Of a DNA stretch of 64,000 nt, positions 26,657 to 34,927 are shown piece after piece (positions within the stretch are counted from its first letter, which is position 1; every line of letters starts with the position of its first letter). The notes under the pieces were generated by a model that saw only the letters and a program-made list of their open reading frames with translations, was not told the origin of the DNA and did not search any database. The position numbers and the translations under genes were made by a program. The stretch spans positions 1-64,000 of the forward strand of contig NZ_SIRT01000016.1 of NCBI RefSeq assembly GCF_004310325.1. Direction: 5' to 3'. Source of the DNA: Hyunsoonleella flava (GTDB taxonomy: Bacteria; Bacteroidota; Bacteroidia; Flavobacteriales; Flavobacteriaceae).

Positions 26657-27616
26657 ATGCTAAAAGCTGGTGTGTTAGGTGCAGGTCATCTGGGAAAAAT
26701 TCATTTAAGACTTTTAAAACAATCCGATAAGTATGAACTGGTAGGTTTTTACGATGCAGATACTGCAACTGCCCAAAAAGTTGCTGATGAGTTTGGGTAT
26801 AAGCTTTTCAAATCCATTGACGAATTAATAGATGCGGTTGACGTTGTGGATATCGTAACACCAACACTTTCACACCATGATTGTGCCATAAAAGCCATTA
26901 CCAAGGGTAAACATATTTTCGTTGAAAAACCCATCACCAATACCGTTGCAGAAGCCGAAGATATTAGAGCACTGGTAGCACTTCATAAAGTAAAAGGACA
27001 GGTAGGACATGTAGAGCGTTTTAATCCAGCCTTTCTTGCGGTAAAAGAAGATATTAAATCACCAATGTTTATTGAAACACATCGGTTGGCTGAATTTAAC
27101 CCAAGAGGTACCGATGTTCCTGTAGTTTTGGATTTAATGATTCATGATATCGATATCATTTTAAGCATTGTAAAGTCTGAAGTTAAACATATTTCGGCGA
27201 GCGGTGTTGCGGTAATTAGTGATACGCCCGATATTGCCAATGCCAGAATAGAATTTAAAAACGGCTGTGTGGCAAATTTAACGGCCAGTAGAATTTCATT
27301 AAAGAAAATGCGTAAAGGCAGATTCTTCCAAAAAGATGCATACATCTCGGTAGACTTTTTAGAAAAGAAGTGTGAAGTAGTTAAAATGAAAGATGCGCCT
27401 GAAAACCCAGGAGATTTTGATATGATTTTACAGAATGCTGAAGGTATTAAAAAACAAATCTACTTTGATAATCCTAAAATCCTGGATGTAAACTCTATTC
27501 TTATGGAACTGGAAACATTTGCTGATGCAATTAATAATGACACTACTCCAATAGTAACTTTACACGATGGTACGGAAGCATTGCGCGTAGCCAATATGAT
27601 TATCAATCAGTTTTAA
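26657..27616 (+). CDS. Gfo/Idh/MocA family NAD(P)-dependent oxidoreductase
   Basis: 319 residues. A Rossmann fold begins with LKAGVLGAGHLGKIHLRLL. VDIVTPTLSHHDCAIKAIT and HIFVEKPITNT are the family's cofactor motifs, with EKP as the conserved Glu-Lys-Pro. GHVERFNPAF and DLMIHDIDIIL (including the conserved His) belong to the substrate domain. Substrates are usually sugars or related alcohols; here unknown. Downstream is a 336-base repeat-rich gap. Confidence 0.9.
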   Translation: MLKAGVLGAGHLGKIHLRLLKQSDKYELVGFYDADTATAQKVADEFGYKLFKSIDELIDAVDVVDIVTPTLSHHDCAIKAITKGKHIFVEKPITNTVAEAEDIRALVALHKVKGQVGHVERFNPAFLAVKEDIKSPMFIETHRLAEFNPRGTDVPVVLDLMIHDIDIILSIVKSEVKHISASGVAVISDTPDIANARIEFKNGCVANLTASRISLKKMRKGRFFQKDAYISVDFLEKKCEVVKMKDAPENPGDFDMILQNAEGIKKQIYFDNPKILDVNSILMELETFADAINNDTTPIVTLHDGTEALRVANMIINQF

Positions 27617-27952
27617 ATAGCCCCACCTAACCTCCCCAAAAGGGAGGAACCACAAGTGATACTTTTAGAAGTTAGAGTTTAAAAATTTGAAGTTAAAAAA
27701 AGCAAATAGCAGAAAGTCAACACCCAAGTTCGGACAAAATCCGAATTATCAATCTGCAGAAATAATGAGCATTATCGAAATTTAAAATATATTTTAAATG
27801 AAGATACAAACGCAGTTTAATGGAGACGCAAAGCGCAGCTTTAAGCGCGTAATTCTGAGAGCGAATGGTGCTTTAGCAATTTCCTAAGATTGATTTGATT
27901 TTTTGGTTCGTTTTGCATCAAGGCAAAATGAACATAAATAAAATATTAAAAA
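27617..27952. other. Gene-free, repeat-rich gap
   Basis: No coding sequence is visible. It holds a ccccacctaacctccccaaa block with a short inverted ctcccc/gggagg (27623-27648), a ttcggacaaaatccgaa hairpin (27734-27750), and ttcgttttgcatcaaggcaaaatgaa (27906-27931), which forms a 10-bp imperfect hairpin just before the ATG of the next gene. Confidence 0.55.
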
Positions 27953-28843
27953 ATGAAAGACATAGCAGTAATAGGCGCAGGTACCATGGGAAACGGTATT
28001 GCCCACGTTTTTGCCCAAAACGGGTTTAAAGTACAACTTATTGACATTAGTAAAAACGCTTTAGAAAAAGGAGTACAGACCATAACTAAGAATTTAGACA
28101 GAATGGTAGCCAAGGAAAAAATCACTTCATTGGATAAAGAAAATACACTTAATAACATCGCTTGTTTCACTAATATAAAAGACGGTGTTGCAAATACAGA
28201 ATTAGTTGTTGAGGCTGCCACGGAGCGTCTAGATTTAAAGCTAAATATTTTTAAAACATTAGATGAGGTATGCAATAGTAAAACTATTTTGGCAACCAAC
28301 ACCTCCTCTATTTCTATAACAGAAATCGCTGCGGCCACGTCGAGACCAGACCGTGTTATAGGTATGCATTTTATGAATCCTGTCCCGATTATGAAATTGG
28401 TAGAAATCATCCGAGGATATAATACAAGTGGTGAAGTAACCAATATCATAATGCAACTCTCTAAAACCTTAGGAAAAGTTCCTGTTGAAGTAAATGATTA
28501 TCCAGGGTTTGTTGCCAACCGTATTTTAATGCCAATGTTAAACGAATCCATCGAAACCTTGTACAACGGCGTAGCAGGTGTAGAGCAGATTGATACAGTT
28601 ATGAAGTTGGGAATGGCACACCCTATGGGTCCTTTACAATTGGCCGATTTTATTGGTTTAGATGTTTGTCTGTCCATTTTGAATGTTATGTATGATGGGT
28701 TTAAGAATCCGAAATATGCACCGTGTCCACTATTGGTAAATATGGTTAATGCAGGAAAATTGGGCGTAAAATCTGGAGAAGGATTCTATGATTATTCTGA
28801 AAGTAAAAAGGCTAAAAACGTGTCTCAACAGTTTTTGAAGTGA
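27953..28843 (+). CDS. 3-hydroxybutyryl-CoA dehydrogenase
   Basis: 296 residues. It oxidises 3-hydroxyacyl-CoA with NAD(P). IAVIGAGTMGNGIAHVFAQ is the dinucleotide motif. ATNTSSISITEIAAATSRP and GMHFMNPVPIMKLVEII contain the catalytic Ser and His. DYPGFVANRILMPMLNE and the C-terminal GVKSGEGFYDYS are the dimer-domain motifs. It is the single-domain PaaH/FadB2-like form rather than the multifunctional FadB. The gene could act in fatty acid or phenylacetate degradation; context does not decide. Confidence 0.93.
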   Translation: MKDIAVIGAGTMGNGIAHVFAQNGFKVQLIDISKNALEKGVQTITKNLDRMVAKEKITSLDKENTLNNIACFTNIKDGVANTELVVEAATERLDLKLNIFKTLDEVCNSKTILATNTSSISITEIAAATSRPDRVIGMHFMNPVPIMKLVEIIRGYNTSGEVTNIIMQLSKTLGKVPVEVNDYPGFVANRILMPMLNESIETLYNGVAGVEQIDTVMKLGMAHPMGPLQLADFIGLDVCLSILNVMYDGFKNPKYAPCPLLVNMVNAGKLGVKSGEGFYDYSESKKAKNVSQQFLK

Positions 28844-28858
28844 TGCATACATCCTTAT

Positions 28859-28889
28859 TTGACTAAGACTTCCCTTAGTATTAACTTTG
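28859..28889 (+). promoter_or_regulatory. Promoter of the YggS gene
   Basis: TTG at 28859-28861 and TAACTTTG at 28882-28889 are separated by 20 bases, a full match to the consensus. The ATG follows five bases after the -7 box, suggesting a leaderless mRNA. Confidence 0.6.
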
Positions 28890-28894
28890 CAAAC

Positions 28895-29557
28895 ATGAGC
28901 ATACAACAAAACTTAAAACATATACTTTCCGAAGTTCCCAAAAACGTCACCCTTGTTGCCGTTTCAAAAACAAAACCAGTTGCAACCATTATGGAAGCTT
29001 ATAACGCTGGACATCGCTTTTTTGGCGAAAATAAAGTTCAAGAAATGGTAGATAAATATGAGGAAATGCCAAAAGATATCGACTGGCACATGATTGGGCA
29101 TCTACAGCGAAACAAGGTAAAATATATGGCAGGCTTTGTGCGTTTAATTCACGGTGTGGATAGTTTTAAATTATTAAAAGAAATTAATAAACAAGCTAAA
29201 AAACACAACCGCATTATCGATTGCTTATTTCAAATTAAAATTGCTGAGGAAGATTCAAAATTTGGAATGAAAGCAGAAGATGTCTCAAATATTTTGTCTT
29301 CAAAAGAATTTTCAGAATTGCAAAATATTAGAATAACTGGTTTGATGGGTATGGCAACTTTTACAGATGATGAGGCTCAAATTAAAAAAGAATTCATGTA
29401 TTTAAAACATACTTTTGATACCCTAAAATCGTTCGAAACCTTTAACTTTAAACCCGAAATTATCAGTATGGGTATGAGTGGAGATTATAAATTAGCTATT
29501 GATTGCGGCAGTAATATGATTCGTGTAGGTAGTAGTATTTTTGGTGCAAGAAATTAA
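28895..29557 (+). CDS. yggS: YggS family pyridoxal phosphate homeostasis protein
   Basis: 220 residues from ATG at 28895; an in-frame TTG at 28859 overlaps the promoter. VTLVAVSKTKPVATIMEAYN contains the PLP-binding Lys, followed by FGENKVQEMVDKYEEMP, WHMIGHLQRNKVKYM, and the end KLAIDCGSNMIRVGSSIFG. YggS/PLPBP is a TIM-barrel PLP carrier that keeps vitamin B6 and amino acid pools in balance. It is followed by the heptamer tract and exonuclease gene. Confidence 0.95.
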   Translation: MSIQQNLKHILSEVPKNVTLVAVSKTKPVATIMEAYNAGHRFFGENKVQEMVDKYEEMPKDIDWHMIGHLQRNKVKYMAGFVRLIHGVDSFKLLKEINKQAKKHNRIIDCLFQIKIAEEDSKFGMKAEDVSNILSSKEFSELQNIRITGLMGMATFTDDEAQIKKEFMYLKHTFDTLKSFETFNFKPEIISMGMSGDYKLAIDCGSNMIRVGSSIFGARN

Positions 29558-29584
29558 AACACATAGTGGACAAAAACATATTAT

Positions 29585-29629
29585 AACTTTTAACTTTTAA
29601 CTTTTAACTTTTAACTTTTAACTTTTAAC
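29585..29629 (+). repeat. Heptamer tandem repeat before the exonuclease gene
   Basis: Six full copies of AACTTTT (29585-29626) plus a partial AAC, ending two bases before the presumed first codon at 29632. Every reading frame through the tract has TAA stops, because seven is not a multiple of three. Translation of the next gene must therefore begin after it. Confidence 0.9.
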
Positions 29630-29631
29630 AA

Positions 29632-30999
29632 ATCTACGCAGTATTAGACATAGAAACCACGGGTGGTAAGTACAATGAAGAGGGAATTACAGAGATTGCC
29701 ATTTATAAATTTGACGGTCATGAAATTGTTGACCAGTTTATAAGTCTTGTTAACCCAGAGCGTGATATTCAGCCTTTTGTAGTAAATCTTACTGGTATAA
29801 ATAGCAACATGCTACGCAATGCCCCAAAATTTTACGAGGTTGCTAAGCGTATTGTTGAAATTACTAACGACTGTATTATAGTTGCTCATAATGCACAGTT
29901 TGACTATCGCATTTTACGTACCGAGTTCAGTCGCTTAGGCTTCGAGTTTGAGCGTAAATCGCTTTGTACTGTCGAGCTTTCCAAATATCTCATTCCAGGA
30001 CAAGCATCATACAGCTTAGGGAAACTAGTGCGTGCATTAGGTATTCCTGTTGCCGACAGACACCGTGCCTCTGGAGATGCTCAGGCCACGGTAAAGTTGT
30101 TTAAAATGCTTTTGGATAAGGATACTGAAAAAAAGATTATACAAGATGTAGTGCGTTTAAATCCAAAACGTCAATTAGAGCCCAAACACTTAGATATTAT
30201 AGCAGAATTACCAGCCATAACAGGTGTATATTACATTCATAATGAGGAGGGAGAAATCATCTACATCGGTAAAAGTAACAATATAAAAAAGCGTATCAAT
30301 CAGCATTTCACTAATTCTAATCCGAAATCAAAAAAATTACAAACTTTAGTTGCTGCGGTAACATATGAAGCTACTGGGAGCGAGTTAGTGGCACTTTTAA
30401 AAGAAAGTGAAGAAATCAAAAAGAATAAACCCATTCTCAATCGGGCCTTAAAGCGCACAAGTTTTACTCACGCGCTTTACAGTTTTATAGATAAAAACAA
30501 TTATATCAATCTAAAAATTGATATTGCAGATGGAAGAAAAAAGCCCATTACCACATTTAGCAATCGGCAAAGTGGAAAAAGCTTCATTACTAGAGCAATT
30601 GAGGATTATAGCCTTTGCCAAAAACTTACGGGACTGTATCAAACCAAATCCAGTTGCTTTAACTATGAAATTAAAACCTGTGCTGGAGCTTGTATTGGCA
30701 AAGAACCCGTTGAAATATATAATAAGCGTGTATCATCTCTTATTAACAAAAATAGTTATGCCAATAAAAATATGGTAATAATTGATAAGGGAAGGGATAT
30801 TGATGAACGCAGTGCAATTTTGATAAAAAATGGTGTGTTTCAAGGTTTAGGGTTTTTCAACCTTAACTATCAAATTAATAATCTGGACGTATTGGAATCA
30901 ATCATTACACCGATGCAAAACAGCAGAGATACACAACACATTATTCAAAGTTACCTAAGACGCAATAAAAAAGTAAAACAACTAATCATTGATAGTTAA
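29632..30999 (+). CDS. DEDD exonuclease (PolIII epsilon-like) fused to GIY-YIG nuclease domain; no standard start codon
   Basis: About 455 residues if started at ATC 29632. The exonuclease part (1-170) has motif I YAVLDIETTGG, motif II around AHNAQFDYRILRTEF and motif III HRASGDAQATVKLF. The GIY-YIG part (about 195-275) has TGVYYIHNEEGEIIYIGKSN and KKRINQHF. A UvrC-like Cys-containing region follows (FNYEIKTCAGACIG). This exonuclease/UvrC-like fusion is common in Bacteroidota and probably acts in DNA repair. Between the in-frame TAA at 29626 and Met60 (29809) there is no ATG, GTG or TTG. Starting at 29809 would delete the catalytic Asp/Glu of motif I. ATC at 29632 aligns with the expected first Met. 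The gene is either started from a rare codon, inactivated, or affected by a sequence error. It overlaps the next gene by one base. Confidence 0.85.
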   Translation: MYAVLDIETTGGKYNEEGITEIAIYKFDGHEIVDQFISLVNPERDIQPFVVNLTGINSNMLRNAPKFYEVAKRIVEITNDCIIVAHNAQFDYRILRTEFSRLGFEFERKSLCTVELSKYLIPGQASYSLGKLVRALGIPVADRHRASGDAQATVKLFKMLLDKDTEKKIIQDVVRLNPKRQLEPKHLDIIAELPAITGVYYIHNEEGEIIYIGKSNNIKKRINQHFTNSNPKSKKLQTLVAAVTYEATGSELVALLKESEEIKKNKPILNRALKRTSFTHALYSFIDKNNYINLKIDIADGRKKPITTFSNRQSGKSFITRAIEDYSLCQKLTGLYQTKSSCFNYEIKTCAGACIGKEPVEIYNKRVSSLINKNSYANKNMVIIDKGRDIDERSAILIKNGVFQGLGFFNLNYQINNLDVLESIITPMQNSRDTQHIIQSYLRRNKKVKQLIIDS

Positions 31000-32963
31000 T
31001 GAGACAAATTTTACAACTTCTAATAGTCTTAATAGGGGTTTCAATCTACTCACAGACCACCACTTCCAAAGACCCCGTTTATAGAGCTTCTCTAAGTGAT
31101 TTAAAACTGGACAATTACCCAAAAGATTCTACTGCAAATGCACTCGTACTGTATGAATTTGGCAAAAGCTACGTTGATAGAAATGAATATGATTTGAGAA
31201 CCGAAATAAAACGAAAAATAAAAATATTTAACAAAGAAGGTTTTGATAATGCAAACGTAACCATTTATCTGTACAAAAGTAACAGTAGCACTTATGAAAA
31301 AGTTGAAGATATATTTGCTTCCACCTATACACTAGAGAATGATAAAGTAGTACAAACCGAATTGGATCCAAAAAATATTTACCGAGAGGAATATGATGAA
31401 AATATCACCATGGTAAAGTTTACACTTCCAAACATAAAAGAGGGCTCAGTAATAACATATAGCTACAAACTTGAGTCCCCATACATGCGAAAATATCATG
31501 GATGGGAGTTTCAAGGACGTATTCCCAAGTTATATAGTGAATATAATACAAGTATTCCAGGAAATTGGCTATACCACATAAAGCTCGTTGGAGGTAAAAA
31601 ACTAAGCACCAATACCATGGATATAGAAAAGCAATGTTTGCAAATGTACAATGGTGCTAGCGCTGATTGTTCTGTAGCAAAATATATAATGAAAGATATT
31701 CCTGCTTTTATTGAAGAAGACTACATGACTACTGAAAGTAACTACCTTGCAAGAATTGAGTATGAACTCGAGACCTTTAGAGGAATGGACGGCACCGTAA
31801 AACACTACACAAAAACCTGGAAAGATGTAGACAAAGAGCTTAGAACAGAAAAGGATATCGGTAGGCAATTAAGAAAATCTATCGATGTAGAAGAACTTCT
31901 TAGTGAAGATATTATAAATATGTCCGATCCGTTGGAAAAAGCCAAAGCTATTTATCATTTTGTCCAAAATGCGTATACTTGGAATGGAGAATATCGCATA
32001 TTTGAAGATGTTTCAGTTAAGAATCTTATAAAAAACAAGTCTGGTAATATATCATCAATCAATATACTGCTTCACAGTCTCTTGAGAGACAGTGGTATTA
32101 CCGTAAACCCCATACTTCTATCAACCAGGAATAACGGATTTGCAACAAAACTATTCCCGGTTTTTACGGATTTTAATTATCTATTGGTGGAAGCCTCTAT
32201 TAACGACAAAAAGTATTTATTAGATGCAACGGACAAGTTTTTAAATTTTGGACTTGTGCCCTACAGATGCTTAAATGGCTATGGTAGGCGCATAGATTTT
32301 AAGAAGGGCAGCGAATGGATTGATATAAAGCCTCCATTAAAATCTTCGATGCTTTATATGGTTGATTTAAGTTTTGATGAGCAGCAAAATTTAGTTGGAT
32401 CTGTAAAAGGTAAAACAACTGGTTATCATGCGTTAAACTCCAGAAAAGCTTATTTTCCGAATGAAGACGCTTATGTGCAAAATCTTCAAGATAAAACTAT
32501 AGATATTGATATTTCTAACCATAGCGTAGAGAATTCCTCTAAAACAAGTCCTAGTTTTACTGAAAGTTACAATGTGCAATATGAAGCTGAAAGTATAAGC
32601 GAAACTATATATCTAAATCCCTTCCTTTTTCCGTTTTTTAAGGAAAACCCTTTTAAACTGCAAGAGCGAACGTATCCTATCGATTTTGGTTATGAAGATC
32701 GCTATATTTATGTTTTAAAATTTGACTTGGGTGATGAATATATTGTACAAGAAAATCCAGAGTCACTAGTAATGAGTCTTCCTAACAAAACGGGGTCAAT
32801 CACGTTTTCTACCAAAGTGGTAGGCAACTTGGTAAACATGACATTTAATATAAGTTTTAATGAAGCTGTGTATACCCCAGAATATTATCCATACCTAAAG
32901 GAGTTTATGAATAAGGCCGTAAACATACAAACCAACTCGCTAATAGTCTTGAAAAAGAAGTAA
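30999..32963 (+). CDS. DUF3857 and transglutaminase-like domain protein
   Basis: 654 residues with a signal peptide (ILQLLIVLIGVSIYSQ). The N-terminal half is a DUF3857 domain (LRTEIKRKIKIFNKEGFDN to GSVITYSYKLESP). A transglutaminase-like fold follows at about 305-400. Near residue 350 the segment NKSGNISSINILLHSLLRD lacks the Cys expected at the nucleophile position, so the domain is probably non-catalytic. The end is beta-rich. Its start ATG overlaps the TAA of the exonuclease gene by one base, indicating coupled translation. Its role in the periplasm or outer membrane is unknown. Confidence 0.85.
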   Translation: MRQILQLLIVLIGVSIYSQTTTSKDPVYRASLSDLKLDNYPKDSTANALVLYEFGKSYVDRNEYDLRTEIKRKIKIFNKEGFDNANVTIYLYKSNSSTYEKVEDIFASTYTLENDKVVQTELDPKNIYREEYDENITMVKFTLPNIKEGSVITYSYKLESPYMRKYHGWEFQGRIPKLYSEYNTSIPGNWLYHIKLVGGKKLSTNTMDIEKQCLQMYNGASADCSVAKYIMKDIPAFIEEDYMTTESNYLARIEYELETFRGMDGTVKHYTKTWKDVDKELRTEKDIGRQLRKSIDVEELLSEDIINMSDPLEKAKAIYHFVQNAYTWNGEYRIFEDVSVKNLIKNKSGNISSINILLHSLLRDSGITVNPILLSTRNNGFATKLFPVFTDFNYLLVEASINDKKYLLDATDKFLNFGLVPYRCLNGYGRRIDFKKGSEWIDIKPPLKSSMLYMVDLSFDEQQNLVGSVKGKTTGYHALNSRKAYFPNEDAYVQNLQDKTIDIDISNHSVENSSKTSPSFTESYNVQYEAESISETIYLNPFLFPFFKENPFKLQERTYPIDFGYEDRYIYVLKFDLGDEYIVQENPESLVMSLPNKTGSITFSTKVVGNLVNMTFNISFNEAVYTPEYYPYLKEFMNKAVNIQTNSLIVLKKK

Positions 32964-32987
32964 TAAAACTTTACTATTTTTGGTACT

Positions 32988-33836
32988 ATGGAAAACACCA
33001 AGCAACAAAGTTGGCGCAGTAAACTGCATGATATAATTTATGAGGCAGATACCCCAGCAGGAAAACTATTTGATGTTATACTCCTGATAGCAATTATTGC
33101 TAGTATTATTTTAGTAATGCTGGAAAGCATAAAGAGTTTTGACGAAAAGTACCATACCTTTTTAAATGTTTCCGAATGGATAATTACTATCCTTTTCAGT
33201 ATAGAGTACATTGCGCGCATCATTACGGTAAAAAAGCCATACAAATATATCTTTAGCTTTTACGGTATTATTGATTTACTGTCAACAATTCCAAAATATA
33301 TCTCGTTACTATTTGGCGGCATTCATGCCCTGGCTGCCCTTAGGGCGTTACGCCTTTTAAGGGTTTTTAGAATATTAAAACTTGCGCGATATTTAGGTGC
33401 ATCAAACCTATTGATGTCAGCCATAAAATCAAGCCGTGCAAAAATATCCGTATTCCTTTTTGCTGTGTTAATTTTGTGTATCATTTTTGGCACGTTAATG
33501 TACCTTATAGAAGGAGAAGAAAGTGGGTTTTCCAGCATTCCTGTAAGTGTATATTGGTGTATTGTAACCCTTACCACTGTTGGTTTTGGCGATATCGCCC
33601 CAGTTACACCGCTTGGGCAATTTATTGCGGCACTTATCATGATTTTGGGTTATGGCATTATCGCTGTGCCTACAGGAATTGTTTCGGCAGAATATACCGC
33701 CCAAGGAAAGGATAAAAATAACAATGACGTCACAAATCCTGAGCTCAACTCCAAATCTTGCGAAAACTGTCTCGCCGAAAACCATAAAGACAAGGCAGAT
33801 TTTTGCTATAATTGTGGCGAAAAATTACATATTTAA
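32988..33836 (+). CDS. Voltage-gated-type potassium channel with a C-terminal zinc ribbon
   Basis: 282 residues, six membrane segments and a pore loop. S4 carries regularly spaced Arg at 119, 122, 125 and 128 (LRALRLLRVFRILKLARYLG). The K+ selectivity filter is TTVGFGD at 196-202. After S6 (residues about 210-235) a short polar linker leads to a zinc-ribbon-like end with Cys258, Cys261, Cys273 and Cys276. Kv-like channels let K+ leave or enter according to membrane potential. The zinc ribbon at the cytosolic end is an uncommon addition and may tetramerise or gate the channel. It lies 24 bases after the DUF3857 gene. Confidence 0.9.
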   Translation: MENTKQQSWRSKLHDIIYEADTPAGKLFDVILLIAIIASIILVMLESIKSFDEKYHTFLNVSEWIITILFSIEYIARIITVKKPYKYIFSFYGIIDLLSTIPKYISLLFGGIHALAALRALRLLRVFRILKLARYLGASNLLMSAIKSSRAKISVFLFAVLILCIIFGTLMYLIEGEESGFSSIPVSVYWCIVTLTTVGFGDIAPVTPLGQFIAALIMILGYGIIAVPTGIVSAEYTAQGKDKNNNDVTNPELNSKSCENCLAENHKDKADFCYNCGEKLHI

Positions 33837-33837
33837 G

Positions 33838-33926
33838 TTTTGGGCGCAACCACAAGGGTCGGGCTTTCACTACTCAATCCCTCCTTCGTCGGGGATTTCA
33901 AACATGCCGTTCAATCCCTTGCGCAA
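33838..33926 (-). repeat. Dispersed intergenic repeat, family A, copy 3
   Basis: On the minus strand it begins gcaagggattga, contains gtgaaagcccgaccc and ends ttgcgcccaaaa, in the order seen at 101-192 and 7211-7340. Its 3' end abuts the stop of the potassium channel gene at 33836. Confidence 0.65.
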
Positions 33927-34012
33927 TTATCTACAAAAATCATTTTCATTCCCATGCTTTGGTTCAATTTGTTTTTCATAGTACCTTTACTTTTTAATAA
34001 AAAATAAGACAA

Positions 34013-34927
34013 ATAGAACAAAAACAGAAATACCTCATCACCATAGTTGGTCCAACAGCAATCGGCAAAACTGCTTTGAGCATAAAGTTGGCACAACACT
34101 TTAAAACAGAAATAATTTCTGCAGATTCGCGTCAGTTCTACAAAGAAATGCAAATAGGTACGGCAGCACCCTCGCAACAGGAATTATCTGCGGCTAAGCA
34201 CCATTTTATACATCATAAATCTATAACAGACAATTACAGTGTTGGCAGTTTTGAAAAAGATGCATTGCAACTTCTAAAAACCTTATTCGAAAAGCATAAT
34301 ACCGTAATTATGGTTGGAGGTTCTGGACTTTATGTTGACGCTGTTGTCAAAGGTTTAGATCATTTTCCAGATATCGATCCTTCTATCAGAAAACAGTTAA
34401 ATTTTGATTTGGAAACTAAAGGAATATCACATTTGCAAAAACAACTTAAGGCGTTAGATGAAAAAAGCTTTAACACAATTGCAGTGGAAAACCCTCATCG
34501 CATTATTCGCGCTTTAGAGGTATCGCTTGGTACAGGCAAACCTTATTCGTCTTTCTTAAATCAAGGTAAGCAACATCGCGATTTTAAAACAATCAGTATT
34601 GGTTTAACTGCAGACAGAGAAATAGTTTATCATCGTATCAACCAACGTGTAGATATTATGTTAAAAGAAGGCTTGCTTGACGAGATAAAAGCTTTGATAC
34701 CTCATAAAGATTTAAACGCTCTAAATACGGTAGGTTACAAAGAGCTTTTTAAATATTTTGAAGGCGAGTGGACTTTAGATTTTGCCATTTCGGAAATAAA
34801 GAAAAATACACGGCGCTTTGCAAAACGTCAAGGTACGTGGTTTAGAAAAAATGAAAATACGACTTGGTTTAACTATCGAGATGATATTTCAAAAATTATC
34901 ACATCCATAGAAATAGAAATGATATGA
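34013..34927 (+). CDS. miaA: tRNA dimethylallyltransferase; no standard start codon
   Basis: About 304 residues if started at ATA 34013. MiaA transfers the dimethylallyl group to A37 of tRNAs reading U-starting codons. The P-loop GPTAIGKT (residues 13-20 on this start), IISADSRQFYKEMQIGTAAP, MVGGSGLYVDAVVKGLD and the tRNA-binding NTVGYKELFKYFEG are intact. Between the in-frame TAA at 33998 and the TTG at 34076 there is no ATG, GTG or TTG, and the TTG lies after the P-loop. So a functional product needs ATA (34004 or 34013) or another rare codon, or the start has been lost. It overlaps argE by four bases (ATGA). Confidence 0.9.
   Translation: MEQKQKYLITIVGPTAIGKTALSIKLAQHFKTEIISADSRQFYKEMQIGTAAPSQQELSAAKHHFIHHKSITDNYSVGSFEKDALQLLKTLFEKHNTVIMVGGSGLYVDAVVKGLDHFPDIDPSIRKQLNFDLETKGISHLQKQLKALDEKSFNTIAVENPHRIIRALEVSLGTGKPYSSFLNQGKQHRDFKTISIGLTADREIVYHRINQRVDIMLKEGLLDEIKALIPHKDLNALNTVGYKELFKYFEGEWTLDFAISEIKKNTRRFAKRQGTWFRKNENTTWFNYRDDISKIITSIEIEMI

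Noticed and set aside
29585-29629. CRISPR or SSR array
   Set aside because: Seven-base units without spacers are a simple tandem repeat, not CRISPR; no cas genes are present.
33476-33981. Several ORFs on both strands within and after the potassium channel gene
   Set aside because: They overlap the channel gene or repeat copy A3 and lack family features.
34076-34927. miaA starting at TTG 34076
   Set aside because: This would remove the P-loop that the upstream frame encodes intact.
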